From: Candidatus Poseidoniales archaeon | GTDB taxonomy: Archaea; Thermoplasmatota; Poseidoniia; Poseidoniales; Poseidoniaceae | Reading direction: 5' to 3' | DNA length: 35,841 bases | NCBI GenBank assembly: GCA_012959275.1 | Contig: DUDM01000008.1 | Location: 1-35,841 of the forward strand | Shown: positions 26,703 through 35,841 of the stretch, one piece after another | Numbering within the stretch: position 1 is the stretch's first letter | Layout: every line of letters starts with the position of its first letter | Made by a program: the position numbers and the translations under genes | Notes under the pieces: model-generated | Told to the model about the DNA's origin: nothing | The model's input: only the letters and a program-made list of their open reading frames with translations | Database searches by the model: none

Positions 26703-27226
26703 GTGAAACAGCAAATCCAATGCTAACTCCGAGAATTACCAAAGTCACCATCAATATCGGTGTTGGTGAAGGTGGAGAGCGCCTTCAAACAGCTGAAAAA
26801 GTTCTAGAATTACTAACTGGCCTTTCTCCTCTACGTACAATGGGCCGCATCCAAAACCGCGACCTGAAAGTCCGCAAAGGTTTCCCAATCGGCTGCAAAG
26901 TCACCATGAGAGACAGCGAGAAAGTTGAGAAATTCTTGACCGATGCATTTTGGGTTCGTGAAAACAGCATTCCGTCATGGAATTTTGATGCACAAGGCAA
27001 CTTAACTTTCGGAATCAGCGATTATACTGAATTCCCAGACCAGAAGTACGACCCAGACATTGGGATTTATGGAATGGATATCAGCGTAGTTCTTGAGAGA
27101 CCAGGACACCGTGTCAAGCGCCGACGACGACGTAGTCGCAAGGTTGGCCGGAGCCACTCGGTTTCCCCAGATGAATCACGAACATGGTTTACCGAGAAAT
27201 TCGGTATAACAATTCAGGAGGAGTGA
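26699..27226 (+). CDS. rpl5: Ribosomal protein L5 (uL5)
   Basis: ITKVTINIGVGEGGERLQTAEKVLELLTG; FGISDYTEFPDQKYDPDIGIYGMDI. Confidence 0.97.
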   Translation: MSETANPMLTPRITKVTINIGVGEGGERLQTAEKVLELLTGLSPLRTMGRIQNRDLKVRKGFPIGCKVTMRDSEKVEKFLTDAFWVRENSIPSWNFDAQGNLTFGISDYTEFPDQKYDPDIGIYGMDISVVLERPGHRVKRRRRRSRKVGRSHSVSPDESRTWFTEKFGITIQEE

Positions 27227-27229
27227 AGC

Positions 27230-27382
27230 ATGGCAAGAGATCATGGAGAAGCAATTGGAAGAACAATCGGTTGCCGCCGTTGTGGCCGCAAGCGTGGAAT
27301 GATTCGCAGACACGGGCTAAGATTATGCCGTCAGTGTTTTAGAGATATAGGCCCAGAAATTGGGTTCAAAAAGTATAGTTGA
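27230..27382 (+). CDS. rps14: Ribosomal protein S14 (uS14, zinc-binding), 50 aa; not in ORF track
   Basis: [50 protein letters not shown]; CxxC..CxxC; between rpl5 and rps8. Confidence 0.95.
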   Translation: MARDHGEAIGRTIGCRRCGRKRGMIRRHGLRLCRQCFRDIGPEIGFKKYS

Positions 27383-27394
27383 GGTGGTGATGAG

Positions 27395-27784
27395 ATGCAA
27401 TTCGATCCTTTGAATGATGCCCTTGGCAAGATTTTCAACGCAGAGCAAGCAGGTAAGTACAACGTTGATGTTAGACCAGCAAGCAAGTTGCTTGCTTCGG
27501 TTCTTGATATCATGCAACAAGCCGGCTACATCGGCGCCTTTGAGCGTGATGAAGATGGACGCGGCGGTTCATACCGTGTCGAACTTCGTGGCGCTATCAA
27601 CCAATGTGGAGTAGTAAAGCCACGCCATTCCGTAGGTAGACAAGAGTTCGAGCAGTGGGAGTCCAGATACCTCCCTGCTCAGGATTTCGGTTTACTGATT
27701 TTGACCACCAACCAGGGAGTCATGCACCATTATGACGCTAAGTCGTCAAGAATTGGTGGTCGCTTACTGGCCTATGTATTCTGA
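27395..27784 (+). CDS. rps8: Ribosomal protein S8 (uS8)
   Basis: DPLNDALGKIFNAEQAGK; C-terminal LPAQDFGLLILTTNQGVMHHYDAKSSRIGGRLLAYVF. Confidence 0.96.
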   Translation: MQFDPLNDALGKIFNAEQAGKYNVDVRPASKLLASVLDIMQQAGYIGAFERDEDGRGGSYRVELRGAINQCGVVKPRHSVGRQEFEQWESRYLPAQDFGLLILTTNQGVMHHYDAKSSRIGGRLLAYVF

Positions 27785-27794
27785 GGTGATTTTG

Positions 27795-28340
27795 ATGGCA
27801 TTATTAGATAGAATAGACCACACAATAAAAATCCCAGAGGGCGTTACTGCCACTCTTAATGATGGCATGGCCACGGTAAGTGGACCAAATGGCTCAATCA
27901 GCAGAGAATTCATCAGCGGTAGAGTGTCTCTCTTCCGTGAAGGAGATGCACTCATCGTAAGAGTCGATATTCCTCGCCGAAAGGAGAAAGCCTTGGCAGG
28001 AGCATGGGCAGCCCACTTGCGCAACATGGTAGTAGGAGTGACAGATGGTTTCACTTACCACCTAAAGGCACTTTACAGCCACTTTCCAATGACTCTCGCA
28101 GTCAAGGGTAATGTCTTCGTAGTCAACAATTACTTCGGAGAGAAAGTTCCAAGAAACGCTGCCTTACCTTGGGCTAGTGAAGTCAAAGTAGAAGTCAAGA
28201 ACAAAGTAGAGATTACAGTTTCAGGCGCCGATAAGGAGAAAGTCGGTCAGACTGCTGCCAATATCGAGCGCTGTACTACGGTCAAAAAGCGTGACCGCCG
28301 TGTCTTCCAGGACGGAATATACCTGGTCAATAAGGAGTGA
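27795..28340 (+). CDS. rpl6: Ribosomal protein L6 (uL6)
   Basis: MALLDRIDHTIKIPEGVTATLNDGMATVSGPNGSISREF; ATG 27795 follows the TGAGGTG junction; the longer ORF start 27732 overlaps rps8. Confidence 0.95.
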   Translation: MALLDRIDHTIKIPEGVTATLNDGMATVSGPNGSISREFISGRVSLFREGDALIVRVDIPRRKEKALAGAWAAHLRNMVVGVTDGFTYHLKALYSHFPMTLAVKGNVFVVNNYFGEKVPRNAALPWASEVKVEVKNKVEITVSGADKEKVGQTAANIERCTTVKKRDRRVFQDGIYLVNKE

Positions 28341-28345
28341 TTCAA

Positions 28346-29083
28346 ATGTCTGAAGAATACCAAGACATGACTGTTGCAGAATTAAAGGTTCTACTGAAGG
28401 AATCTGGTCTACCAGTATCTGGAAATAAGTCTGTGTTAGTTGCCCGCCTATCTGATAATGCTGAAGATGATTCGGTTGAAGAGACTGTGGTTGAAGAGAC
28501 TGTGGTTGAAGAGACTGTGGTTGAAGAGGCCGCAGAAGAAAGCCAAGATTCTGAAGATTCTGAAGAAGATTCCGAAGAAGCCGAAGAAGCCGAAGAAGAT
28601 TCCGAAGATGACCTCGAGGACTTTGATGATGATGATGAGGACTGGGATGACGAAGAATCGGAATTACACGTTGCAAAACAAAAGCCAGTACTTGATGATG
28701 CCACAAAGGCTGCTTTGCTCCTACGCGCAGAACAAAAGAAACTGACACCAAACTTCCTTAGAACCGAATGGTTCCGCTACAAGCGCCTATCACGCAGTGG
28801 TTGGAGAAGACCCAAGGGAATGGATAACAAACAACGCCGCAATTACAAATATCGCGGTGCAATGGTCCGTGTTGGCCATGGAAAGGTAGCCGCAGCCCGC
28901 GGTCTTCACTCAAGTGGATTCCGCGAAGTTATGGTGCAGAATCCGAACGATCTCGAGGCTATCGACCCAGAGACAGAAGCAGCCCGTGTTGGCCGCACTG
29001 TTGGTGGTCGTAAGCGAGAGCGCATCCACGACCGTGCTGATGAATTAGGGATACGTATTTTAAACCGCAGGAGGGGACTCTGA
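28346..29083 (+). CDS. rpl32e: Ribosomal protein L32e (eL32) with N-terminal SAP-like domain and acidic linker
   Basis: N-term MTVAELKVLLKESGLPVSGNKSVLVARLSD; acidic region; C-term FLRTEWFRYKRLSRSGWRRPKGMDNKQRRNYKYRG. Confidence 0.92.
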   Translation: MSEEYQDMTVAELKVLLKESGLPVSGNKSVLVARLSDNAEDDSVEETVVEETVVEETVVEEAAEESQDSEDSEEDSEEAEEAEEDSEDDLEDFDDDDEDWDDEESELHVAKQKPVLDDATKAALLLRAEQKKLTPNFLRTEWFRYKRLSRSGWRRPKGMDNKQRRNYKYRGAMVRVGHGKVAAARGLHSSGFREVMVQNPNDLEAIDPETEAARVGRTVGGRKRERIHDRADELGIRILNRRRGL

Positions 29084-29541
29084 TGCAGATTACTAATCAA
29101 AAGAAGATGGCAGCTCAACTGTTAAAGTGCGGTGTTAACAGAATCTGGGTTCACCCAGCATTTGTTGACCAAATTTGCACTGCTGTCCAAAAGGACGACA
29201 TCCGCGAGTTCATTGAAGAAGGCTGGATTAAAGCCAAGCCAATCAAGGGAACAAGCCGTGTTCGTGCCCGCCACATCGCATTACAGAAAGCAAAGGGTCG
29301 CCGTAAGGGCCATGGAAAGCGTAAGGGTAGTGCAAATAGCCGAACCCCCCGCAAACAATCTTGGATGAGAACCATCCGTAGTCAACGCGGTACTCTTGCA
29401 GAGATGCGTGAAGATGGAACTTTGGAATCTAGCCAATACAGGTATTACTACCGTAAGGCAAAGGGTGGTTCATACCGCTCTCTCGCCCACATGCGCCAGC
29501 AAATGGCCGTGGACGGGGTTTCATTTGGAGGTGATGAATGA
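29083..29541 (+). CDS. rpl19e: Ribosomal protein L19e (eL19)
   Basis: QKKMAAQLLKCGVNRIWVHP; KGRRKGHGKRKGSANSRTPRKQSWMRTIRSQR. Confidence 0.97.
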   Translation: MQITNQKKMAAQLLKCGVNRIWVHPAFVDQICTAVQKDDIREFIEEGWIKAKPIKGTSRVRARHIALQKAKGRRKGHGKRKGSANSRTPRKQSWMRTIRSQRGTLAEMREDGTLESSQYRYYYRKAKGGSYRSLAHMRQQMAVDGVSFGGDE

Positions 29542-30050
29542 TGGCTAAAGGTGCAAGAAAAAGACTCCCGTACAGGCGCCGACGCAGTGGCGAAACGGAT
29601 TACCGGCGTCGCAGCAAGTTGCTTAGAGCACGCAAGCCACGAGCAGTAGTTAGAATCTCCAACACTCAGATTACTTGCCAATTGGTCAATTACATAGCCA
29701 CTGGCGACGAAGTGGTCATTAACGTCAACGGTTCAAGCCTAGTTTCCAAGTATGGATGGCCAGAATCCAATTCACGCAAATCTTTACCGGCATCTTACTT
29801 GGTAGGATTGGCAATGGGTAAAGCGGCAGTAGCTGCAGGACATGAGGAAGCAATCCTTGATATCGGCCTTGCAGCATCCAGAGGTTCACGAGTTTATGCA
29901 GCCCTCAAAGGTATGTTAGATGCAGGACTTGATTTACCACATGGTGAATCCGCAATCCCAGATGATGAGCGCCTAGGTGGGGCTCATATCAACGAAGAAC
30001 TCGCATCACAAGTTGAAACAACTCGTGGCAACATAGAGGGGGCATTCTGA
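29541..30050 (+). CDS. rpl18: Ribosomal protein L18 (uL18)
   Basis: LPYRRRRSGETDYRRRSKLLRARKPRAVVRISNTQITCQLV. Confidence 0.97.
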   Translation: MAKGARKRLPYRRRRSGETDYRRRSKLLRARKPRAVVRISNTQITCQLVNYIATGDEVVINVNGSSLVSKYGWPESNSRKSLPASYLVGLAMGKAAVAAGHEEAILDIGLAASRGSRVYAALKGMLDAGLDLPHGESAIPDDERLGGAHINEELASQVETTRGNIEGAF

Positions 30051-30880
30051 TGAGTGACGAAGCACCAGTAGAAGAAGAAAATACAGTTCCAGAGATGCCA
30101 GTAGAGGTACAGCCCTCCGCACCAGCCAAGATCGAAAATATGGCACCAGGTATCGCCCTTGCTTTCAATCCACCAGAGGTTAGTGAAGATGCACCACGGC
30201 GCCGTCGTGGAGTTGGAGTTGACCCAATGGAAGCATTGCGAAACTGGCAACCTCTAACTCGCTTAGGAAGAGCAGTTCATTCTGGCGAAATATTCTCTAT
30301 GGAACAAGCCCTTCGCAGTGGTATGCCCATACGTGAAGTTCAGGTCGTCAATGCTCTACTTCCAAACCTCGAAGAAGAAATCATCAAGGTAAACATGGTT
30401 CAGAGAATGACTGATAGTGGACGCCGTGTAAGATTCAATGTCATGGCTTGTGTTGGAAACCGCGATGGATATGTCGGTTTGGCAATCGCCAAGGGAAAGG
30501 AAGTAGCAGGAACAATCAGCAAGGCAATCGATGCCGCAAAACTCAATGTAATCTCAGTACAGCGCGGAAACGGCTCTTGGGAGTCTAGCGCTGGGCCAGG
30601 AACAAGTGTTCCATTCAAGGTCACTGGTCGTGCCGGTTCTACTCGTGTCACACTAATGCCGGCTCCAGCAGGAAAGGGATTGGTTGTTGGTGGTACAGGA
30701 AAGAAGGTCTTGGAATTAGCAGGCGTAACCGATGTTCTAAGCCGCTCCAAAGGGCAAACTCGTACTACCATCAATTATGCACTAGCAACATATAATGCTC
30801 TAATCGAAATGAACAAGACAAAGGTCAGTGCTGACCAACGTCAAAGATTGTTCATGGTTCAGGGGAGGTTGTTAGAATGA
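30050..30880 (+). CDS. rps5: Ribosomal protein S5 (uS5) with N-terminal extension
   Basis: MTDSGRRVRFNVMACVGNRDGYVGLAIAKGKEV; GTSVPFKVTGRAGSTRVTLMPAPAGKGLVVGG. Confidence 0.96.
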   Translation: MSDEAPVEEENTVPEMPVEVQPSAPAKIENMAPGIALAFNPPEVSEDAPRRRRGVGVDPMEALRNWQPLTRLGRAVHSGEIFSMEQALRSGMPIREVQVVNALLPNLEEEIIKVNMVQRMTDSGRRVRFNVMACVGNRDGYVGLAIAKGKEVAGTISKAIDAAKLNVISVQRGNGSWESSAGPGTSVPFKVTGRAGSTRVTLMPAPAGKGLVVGGTGKKVLELAGVTDVLSRSKGQTRTTINYALATYNALIEMNKTKVSADQRQRLFMVQGRLLE

Positions 30881-31347
30881 CTTGGTTAGTTGTTAGAGTA
30901 AGATCCGATGTTGGTGTCGAGCGCACTATCAAGGAAACAATGCACATGTTGAATCTGACTCGTGTTAATCACGCAGTCCTAGTTCCAGAGAATGACCAAT
31001 ACAAGGGAATGCTACAGAAAGCCAAGGATTACATCACTTGGGGAGAAATCTCAGAAGCAACCATCAACAATCTAATTTCAGAGCGTGGACGCCTAGCAGG
31101 AGACAAGCGTGTCGACGATGAAGTGGTCAAAGATAATAGCGATTTCAAGAACATTGCAGGACTATCAAAGGCTATTGCAGCCGGAGATGCTACTGTCAAG
31201 GATGTTGCAGGAATGAAGCGAGTCTTCCGCCTTCACCCACCTCGTGGGGCAAAAGGCTGGGGAGGCATCAAGCGTTCCTTCCGTGTTGGCGGTGCTTTAG
31301 GAGCACGAGGCGATGAAATCGAGGCCCTAGTGGTCAGAATGATGTGA
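30877..31347 (+). CDS. rpl30: Ribosomal protein L30 (uL30)
   Basis: VVRVRSDVGVERTIKETMHMLNLTRVNHAVLVP; FRLHPPRGAKGWGGIKRSFRVGGALG. Confidence 0.96.
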   Translation: MTWLVVRVRSDVGVERTIKETMHMLNLTRVNHAVLVPENDQYKGMLQKAKDYITWGEISEATINNLISERGRLAGDKRVDDEVVKDNSDFKNIAGLSKAIAAGDATVKDVAGMKRVFRLHPPRGAKGWGGIKRSFRVGGALGARGDEIEALVVRMM

Positions 31348-31359
31348 GGATGATTTGAG

Positions 31360-31773
31360 ATGGTAAGCAGAACCAATAAATTCCGTGGACGTTGCAGAAC
31401 TCATGGCCGTGGTCACAAGGCTGGCCGTGGTGCAGGAAAGCGCGGTGGCCGTGGAAACGCAGGACTAAACAAGCACAAGGTAATGACTCGAATTAAGTAC
31501 ATGCCCAACCACTGGGGAATGCACGGATTCAACCGCAAGCCAAGCCTGCGTACTGTCAACGTCTGTTGCAACGTCAGCGACCTTGAAAAGATGGAAGCAG
31601 ATGGAGGCTCAATCAATTTGACCGAAATGGGAATCGATAAACTACTCGGCAGTGGACAAATCAAAACTGCTCTCAACATCACTGTTGGAGCAGCCAGTCC
31701 AAGAGCAGTCCAGAAAATCGAAGCCGCAGGTGGAAGTGTTTCACTTGATGACGTTGAGGAAGACAGCAAGTGA
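31360..31773 (+). CDS. rpl15: Ribosomal protein L15 (uL15)
   Basis: KFRGRCRTHGRGHKAGRGAGKRGGRGNAGLNKHK. Confidence 0.96.
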   Translation: MVSRTNKFRGRCRTHGRGHKAGRGAGKRGGRGNAGLNKHKVMTRIKYMPNHWGMHGFNRKPSLRTVNVCCNVSDLEKMEADGGSINLTEMGIDKLLGSGQIKTALNITVGAASPRAVQKIEAAGGSVSLDDVEEDSK

Positions 31774-31848
31774 TTGCTGTTAACACTGAAGGAATAAACC
31801 CAAACTACTTGACAGCAACAAAGTGGCAAGAGAAAAGGAGGAGAGAAG

Positions 31849-33780
31849 ATGGTTAACCGCAGAAGAGTTACTTGGGCGATTGGACTAATCGCTGCAATGT
31901 ACTACGGTACGCTATTTTACTGGCAAAAAGAGAACCTATTAGGAGACTCAGTTGACCAAGTATTACGCGATAGAGCAATCCTTGGAATCGTCCTCGCCAT
32001 CCTCTATGTGGGATACCTAATGTGGTGTTTCATGAACGATTTACCAGAAAAAATCAAGGACATACCCTTTATTGGAAAATTCCTAAAGTTGGGAATTTGG
32101 TTAGGATTTGTTGGATTTGTTTCCTATTATTCTTGGTTTGTCGACAAAGAAGCCGTTGGTTTCCTGTTTGTTGGTGTACTGTTGATGGGATTCGGTGCTG
32201 CTGCTTCTTTGACATGTCTTTTCTATACAGGAACCGAGTCAAGCCGTCTCTATGCATTACGTAGATTCGTCGATGTCTATCCAACTATTACTAAGCCTGA
32301 TGGCCACGTTCGTTTCATGTCCAAACTATGGACTACAACCTTCGTTCTGATTCTTTACTTCGGTATGACTAATGTCATGATATGGGGATTATCTGGAACT
32401 GCATTAGATATTTTCTCTGGATTCCGTGCCATCATGGCTGGTGCCAGCGGTACCATCATGCACTTGGGAATTGGTCCAATTGTCACTGGTTCAATTATAA
32501 TGCAGCTATTCGCTGGTGCTAAGATTATCAAATTGGATCTACAAGATACAGATGATAAGGCACTTTACCAAGGTGTTCAGAAGTTATTGGTTCTAATCAT
32601 GATCCCAGTAGAATCGATTCCACAAACTTATGGTTTCTTAGATCCTAACCCAGATTTGATCATCAACCTTGGTTCTGGTTGGGCTAACATGATTATCGTG
32701 GCTCAACTATTCATTGGTTCATATTTGGTATTCCTTCTCGATGAATTAGTTTCTAAGTGGGGAATTGGCTCCGGTATCTCTCTATTCATTGCAGCAGGAG
32801 TTGCCCAGTCCACTTTCGTTGGAACCCTATCTCCTCTGCCGATCACTAAGGGTGTTGAATACAGTGTTCAGAATCCACCTGCGGGTGTACTGCCGATGAT
32901 ATTTTACATGTTTAGAACTGCATCCAATTCACAATTAGTATCACAAAATGGATTCGAATCAATGTTGCTGACGCACGTCAATCCAATCATTGCATTAGCA
33001 TCATCTATCATCGTGTTCATGGTGGTAGCATTCGCAGAATCCAGCAAATTAGAATTACCACTAACCCATGGAAAAGTTCGTGGACACAAGGGTAAGTACC
33101 CAATACGCTTGGTATATGCAAGTAATATTCCGGTCATTCTAATGGCGGCACTGCTCGCTAACATCAACATGTTCACGTTGCTCTTCTGGAGTCATCCGAC
33201 CTTATCTACGGTTCCGATACTGGGGCGTGAAGGGTGGTGGTCTCAAGCCGAATTGTTCGGGGCTTACGAGCCCGGTCAAAGCACTGCTTCGGACGGGTTT
33301 GCATGGTATGCTTCGATGGTTAATGGAGTCGGTGATTGGCTACTGCCATTACTCGACCAACGAGGCGATGTATTCGGTCACTCACTTGGTGAGATGATGC
33401 TACACGTAGTAGTCTATGTCGGTGTCATGACCTTGGGTTCAATGGTCTTCGCTAAGTTTTGGATCGAGACCACAAATATGGGCGCAAAGGATGTGGCTAA
33501 ACAAATTGAACGGACGGGGATGCAAATCCCTGGATTCCGTAAGAATCCAGCCGTGCTTGAGAAAATCTTGCAGAGGTACATCCCACCAGTCACGCTGTTC
33601 TCCGGCGCTTTCGTCGGATTGCTAGCATCTGGAGCGGATTTACTCGGTACCATCGGTAACGCCAGTGGAACGGGTTTGTTGCTGGCGGTAGGAATTATTC
33701 TGAGAACATATGAGCAAATCCAGAAGGAACAGGCGATGGAAATGCATCCGATGCTGAGACAGTTCTTCGGTGCTGAATGA
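31849..33780 (+). CDS. secY: SecY translocase subunit with ~135-aa hydrophobic N-terminal extension
   Basis: SecY core from LRRFVDVYPTITKPDGHVRFMSKLW; GIGPIVTGSIIMQLFAG; DELVSKWGIGSGISLFIAAGVAQ; preceded by extra hydrophobic segments. Confidence 0.93.
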   Translation: MVNRRRVTWAIGLIAAMYYGTLFYWQKENLLGDSVDQVLRDRAILGIVLAILYVGYLMWCFMNDLPEKIKDIPFIGKFLKLGIWLGFVGFVSYYSWFVDKEAVGFLFVGVLLMGFGAAASLTCLFYTGTESSRLYALRRFVDVYPTITKPDGHVRFMSKLWTTTFVLILYFGMTNVMIWGLSGTALDIFSGFRAIMAGASGTIMHLGIGPIVTGSIIMQLFAGAKIIKLDLQDTDDKALYQGVQKLLVLIMIPVESIPQTYGFLDPNPDLIINLGSGWANMIIVAQLFIGSYLVFLLDELVSKWGIGSGISLFIAAGVAQSTFVGTLSPLPITKGVEYSVQNPPAGVLPMIFYMFRTASNSQLVSQNGFESMLLTHVNPIIALASSIIVFMVVAFAESSKLELPLTHGKVRGHKGKYPIRLVYASNIPVILMAALLANINMFTLLFWSHPTLSTVPILGREGWWSQAELFGAYEPGQSTASDGFAWYASMVNGVGDWLLPLLDQRGDVFGHSLGEMMLHVVVYVGVMTLGSMVFAKFWIETTNMGAKDVAKQIERTGMQIPGFRKNPAVLEKILQRYIPPVTLFSGAFVGLLASGADLLGTIGNASGTGLLLAVGIILRTYEQIQKEQAMEMHPMLRQFFGAE

Positions 33781-33839
33781 TTTCACTAAGCAATTTTTGC
33801 GCAACAGCGCTCCTGTAAGAACATCCTCCAACCCCGCTT

Positions 33840-33868
33840 TAGCCCTGAAAATGAGAATTTTAGGGCTA
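33840..33868. terminator. Strong hairpin ~60 nt after secY, possible terminator or processing site
   Basis: TAGCCCT-g-AAAAT-gaga-ATTTT-AGGGCTA: 12 bp with one bulged G. Confidence 0.5.
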
Positions 33869-33873
33869 GATAC

Positions 33874-34083
33874 ATGTTGCATAAAAGCCCATTGGAGTAT
33901 GAAATACTCATATTCAACCTCAAATCGGAGGATAAAAATTATAGTTTTTGGGGCGGAAAGGAGTTTTCTACAAGTATCAAGACCTCTGATTTTGCTATGT
34001 ACCAGGTAGAGAAAACGGTTGAATTTAAGGTAGAGAATACGATTGATTTTATTGATATTATTGTTGAGAAATTAGGTTGGTAA
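33874..34083 (+). CDS. Possible small protein between secY and 16S rRNA
   Basis: 69-aa ORF only; no recognised motif; AT-rich spacer. Confidence 0.2.
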   Translation: MLHKSPLEYEILIFNLKSEDKNYSFWGGKEFSTSIKTSDFAMYQVEKTVEFKVENTIDFIDIIVEKLGW

Positions 34084-34187
34084 ACTCCTACATAGGGTGA
34101 CTTCAAGTGGAACTTCGTATTTGGCTTAGCAGTGGTCCGGTTTTGTGGTTCAGCCCCTCCCATCACCTTCATATAGGGTAGGTAGGT

Positions 34188-34328
34188 CGCAAGGTTGCTT
34201 GCGTCTGTCAAGGCGTTGCCGATGGAGTCTCTTCGGAGATGATGAAAACCGGCATCTGACGGGCGTGATGCCGAAGCAATGCGGTTCCGAGAAACCGATC
34301 TCCATTAGGGGACGCCAGCTCGGGGCTG
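34188..34328 (+). ncRNA. Candidate structured RNA element (rRNA leader or independent ncRNA), unidentified
   Basis: Hairpin CGCAAG-GTTG-CTTGCG; closing helices GGCGT/ACGCC (34212/34312) and ATGGAG/CTCCAT (34222/34300) enclose hairpins TCTC-TTCG-GAGA, GGCATC-N10-GATGCC and CGGTT-N6-AACCG. TATA-like TTCATATAGG at 34169-34178. Strand assumed from the 16S gene. Confidence 0.5.
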
Positions 34329-34453
34329 AGAAGGTGATCAGGTTACACAGAAATGTGTGTAAGATAAAGAGCAACTCTAGAAAAAGAGTGTTCCAACCAA
34401 AAATTAACCAATAAGTGACAACTTGTGATGTCGTCTTCAAGGATCAGTGCAGA

Positions 34454-34469
34454 GAAGAATTTATTCTTC
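34454..34469 (+). other. Perfect hairpin immediately upstream of 16S rRNA 5' end
   Basis: GAAGAA-TTTA-TTCTTC. Confidence 0.7.
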
Positions 34470-34474
34470 GAACA

Positions 34475-35841
<1,367 letters not shown>

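Noticed and set aside
28221-28751. 176-aa minus-strand ORF with LQPQSLQPQSLQP repeats
   Set aside because: Antisense translation of the acidic tandem repeat in L32e and part of L6.

Overview
This is an archaeal chromosomal segment. Gene content and order suggest a Thermoplasmatota / Marine Group II (Poseidoniia)-like euryarchaeon, but that placement is inferred and needs a 16S or L3 search. Left end (1-1720): three tRNA genes, Ala(GGC), an intron-split Trp(CCA) and Arg(TCT). Each has a copy of its own 3' end just downstream, and a tiny unlisted ORF between them resembles ribosomal protein eL41. Middle (1.8-19.1 kb): an EF-hand membrane protein, a secreted S8 peptidase, an aminotransferase, a very large surface protein, a thermosome subunit, a two-gene redox locus, and a Hef-like helicase and ERCC4 nuclease encoded as two overlapping genes. 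Right part (19.4-33.8 kb): a complete L3-to-SecY ribosomal operon including SUI1, RNase P p29 and the unlisted S14. It is followed by a terminator-like hairpin, an unidentified structured region, and a 16S rRNA gene truncated by the window end. Strongest candidates for new biology: (1) the ferredoxin-flavodoxin-SdhB/HdrC-like fusion plus HdrB/SdhE-like partner, where most expected Fe-S ligand cysteines are missing in both proteins; (2) the tRNA-Trp intron, which carries box C/D-like elements and an 8-nt guide aimed at position 39 of the spliced tRNA; (3) the duplicated 3' ends at all three tRNAs; (4) the structured element upstream of 16S. All calls come from reading the sequence; no database search or folding program was run.
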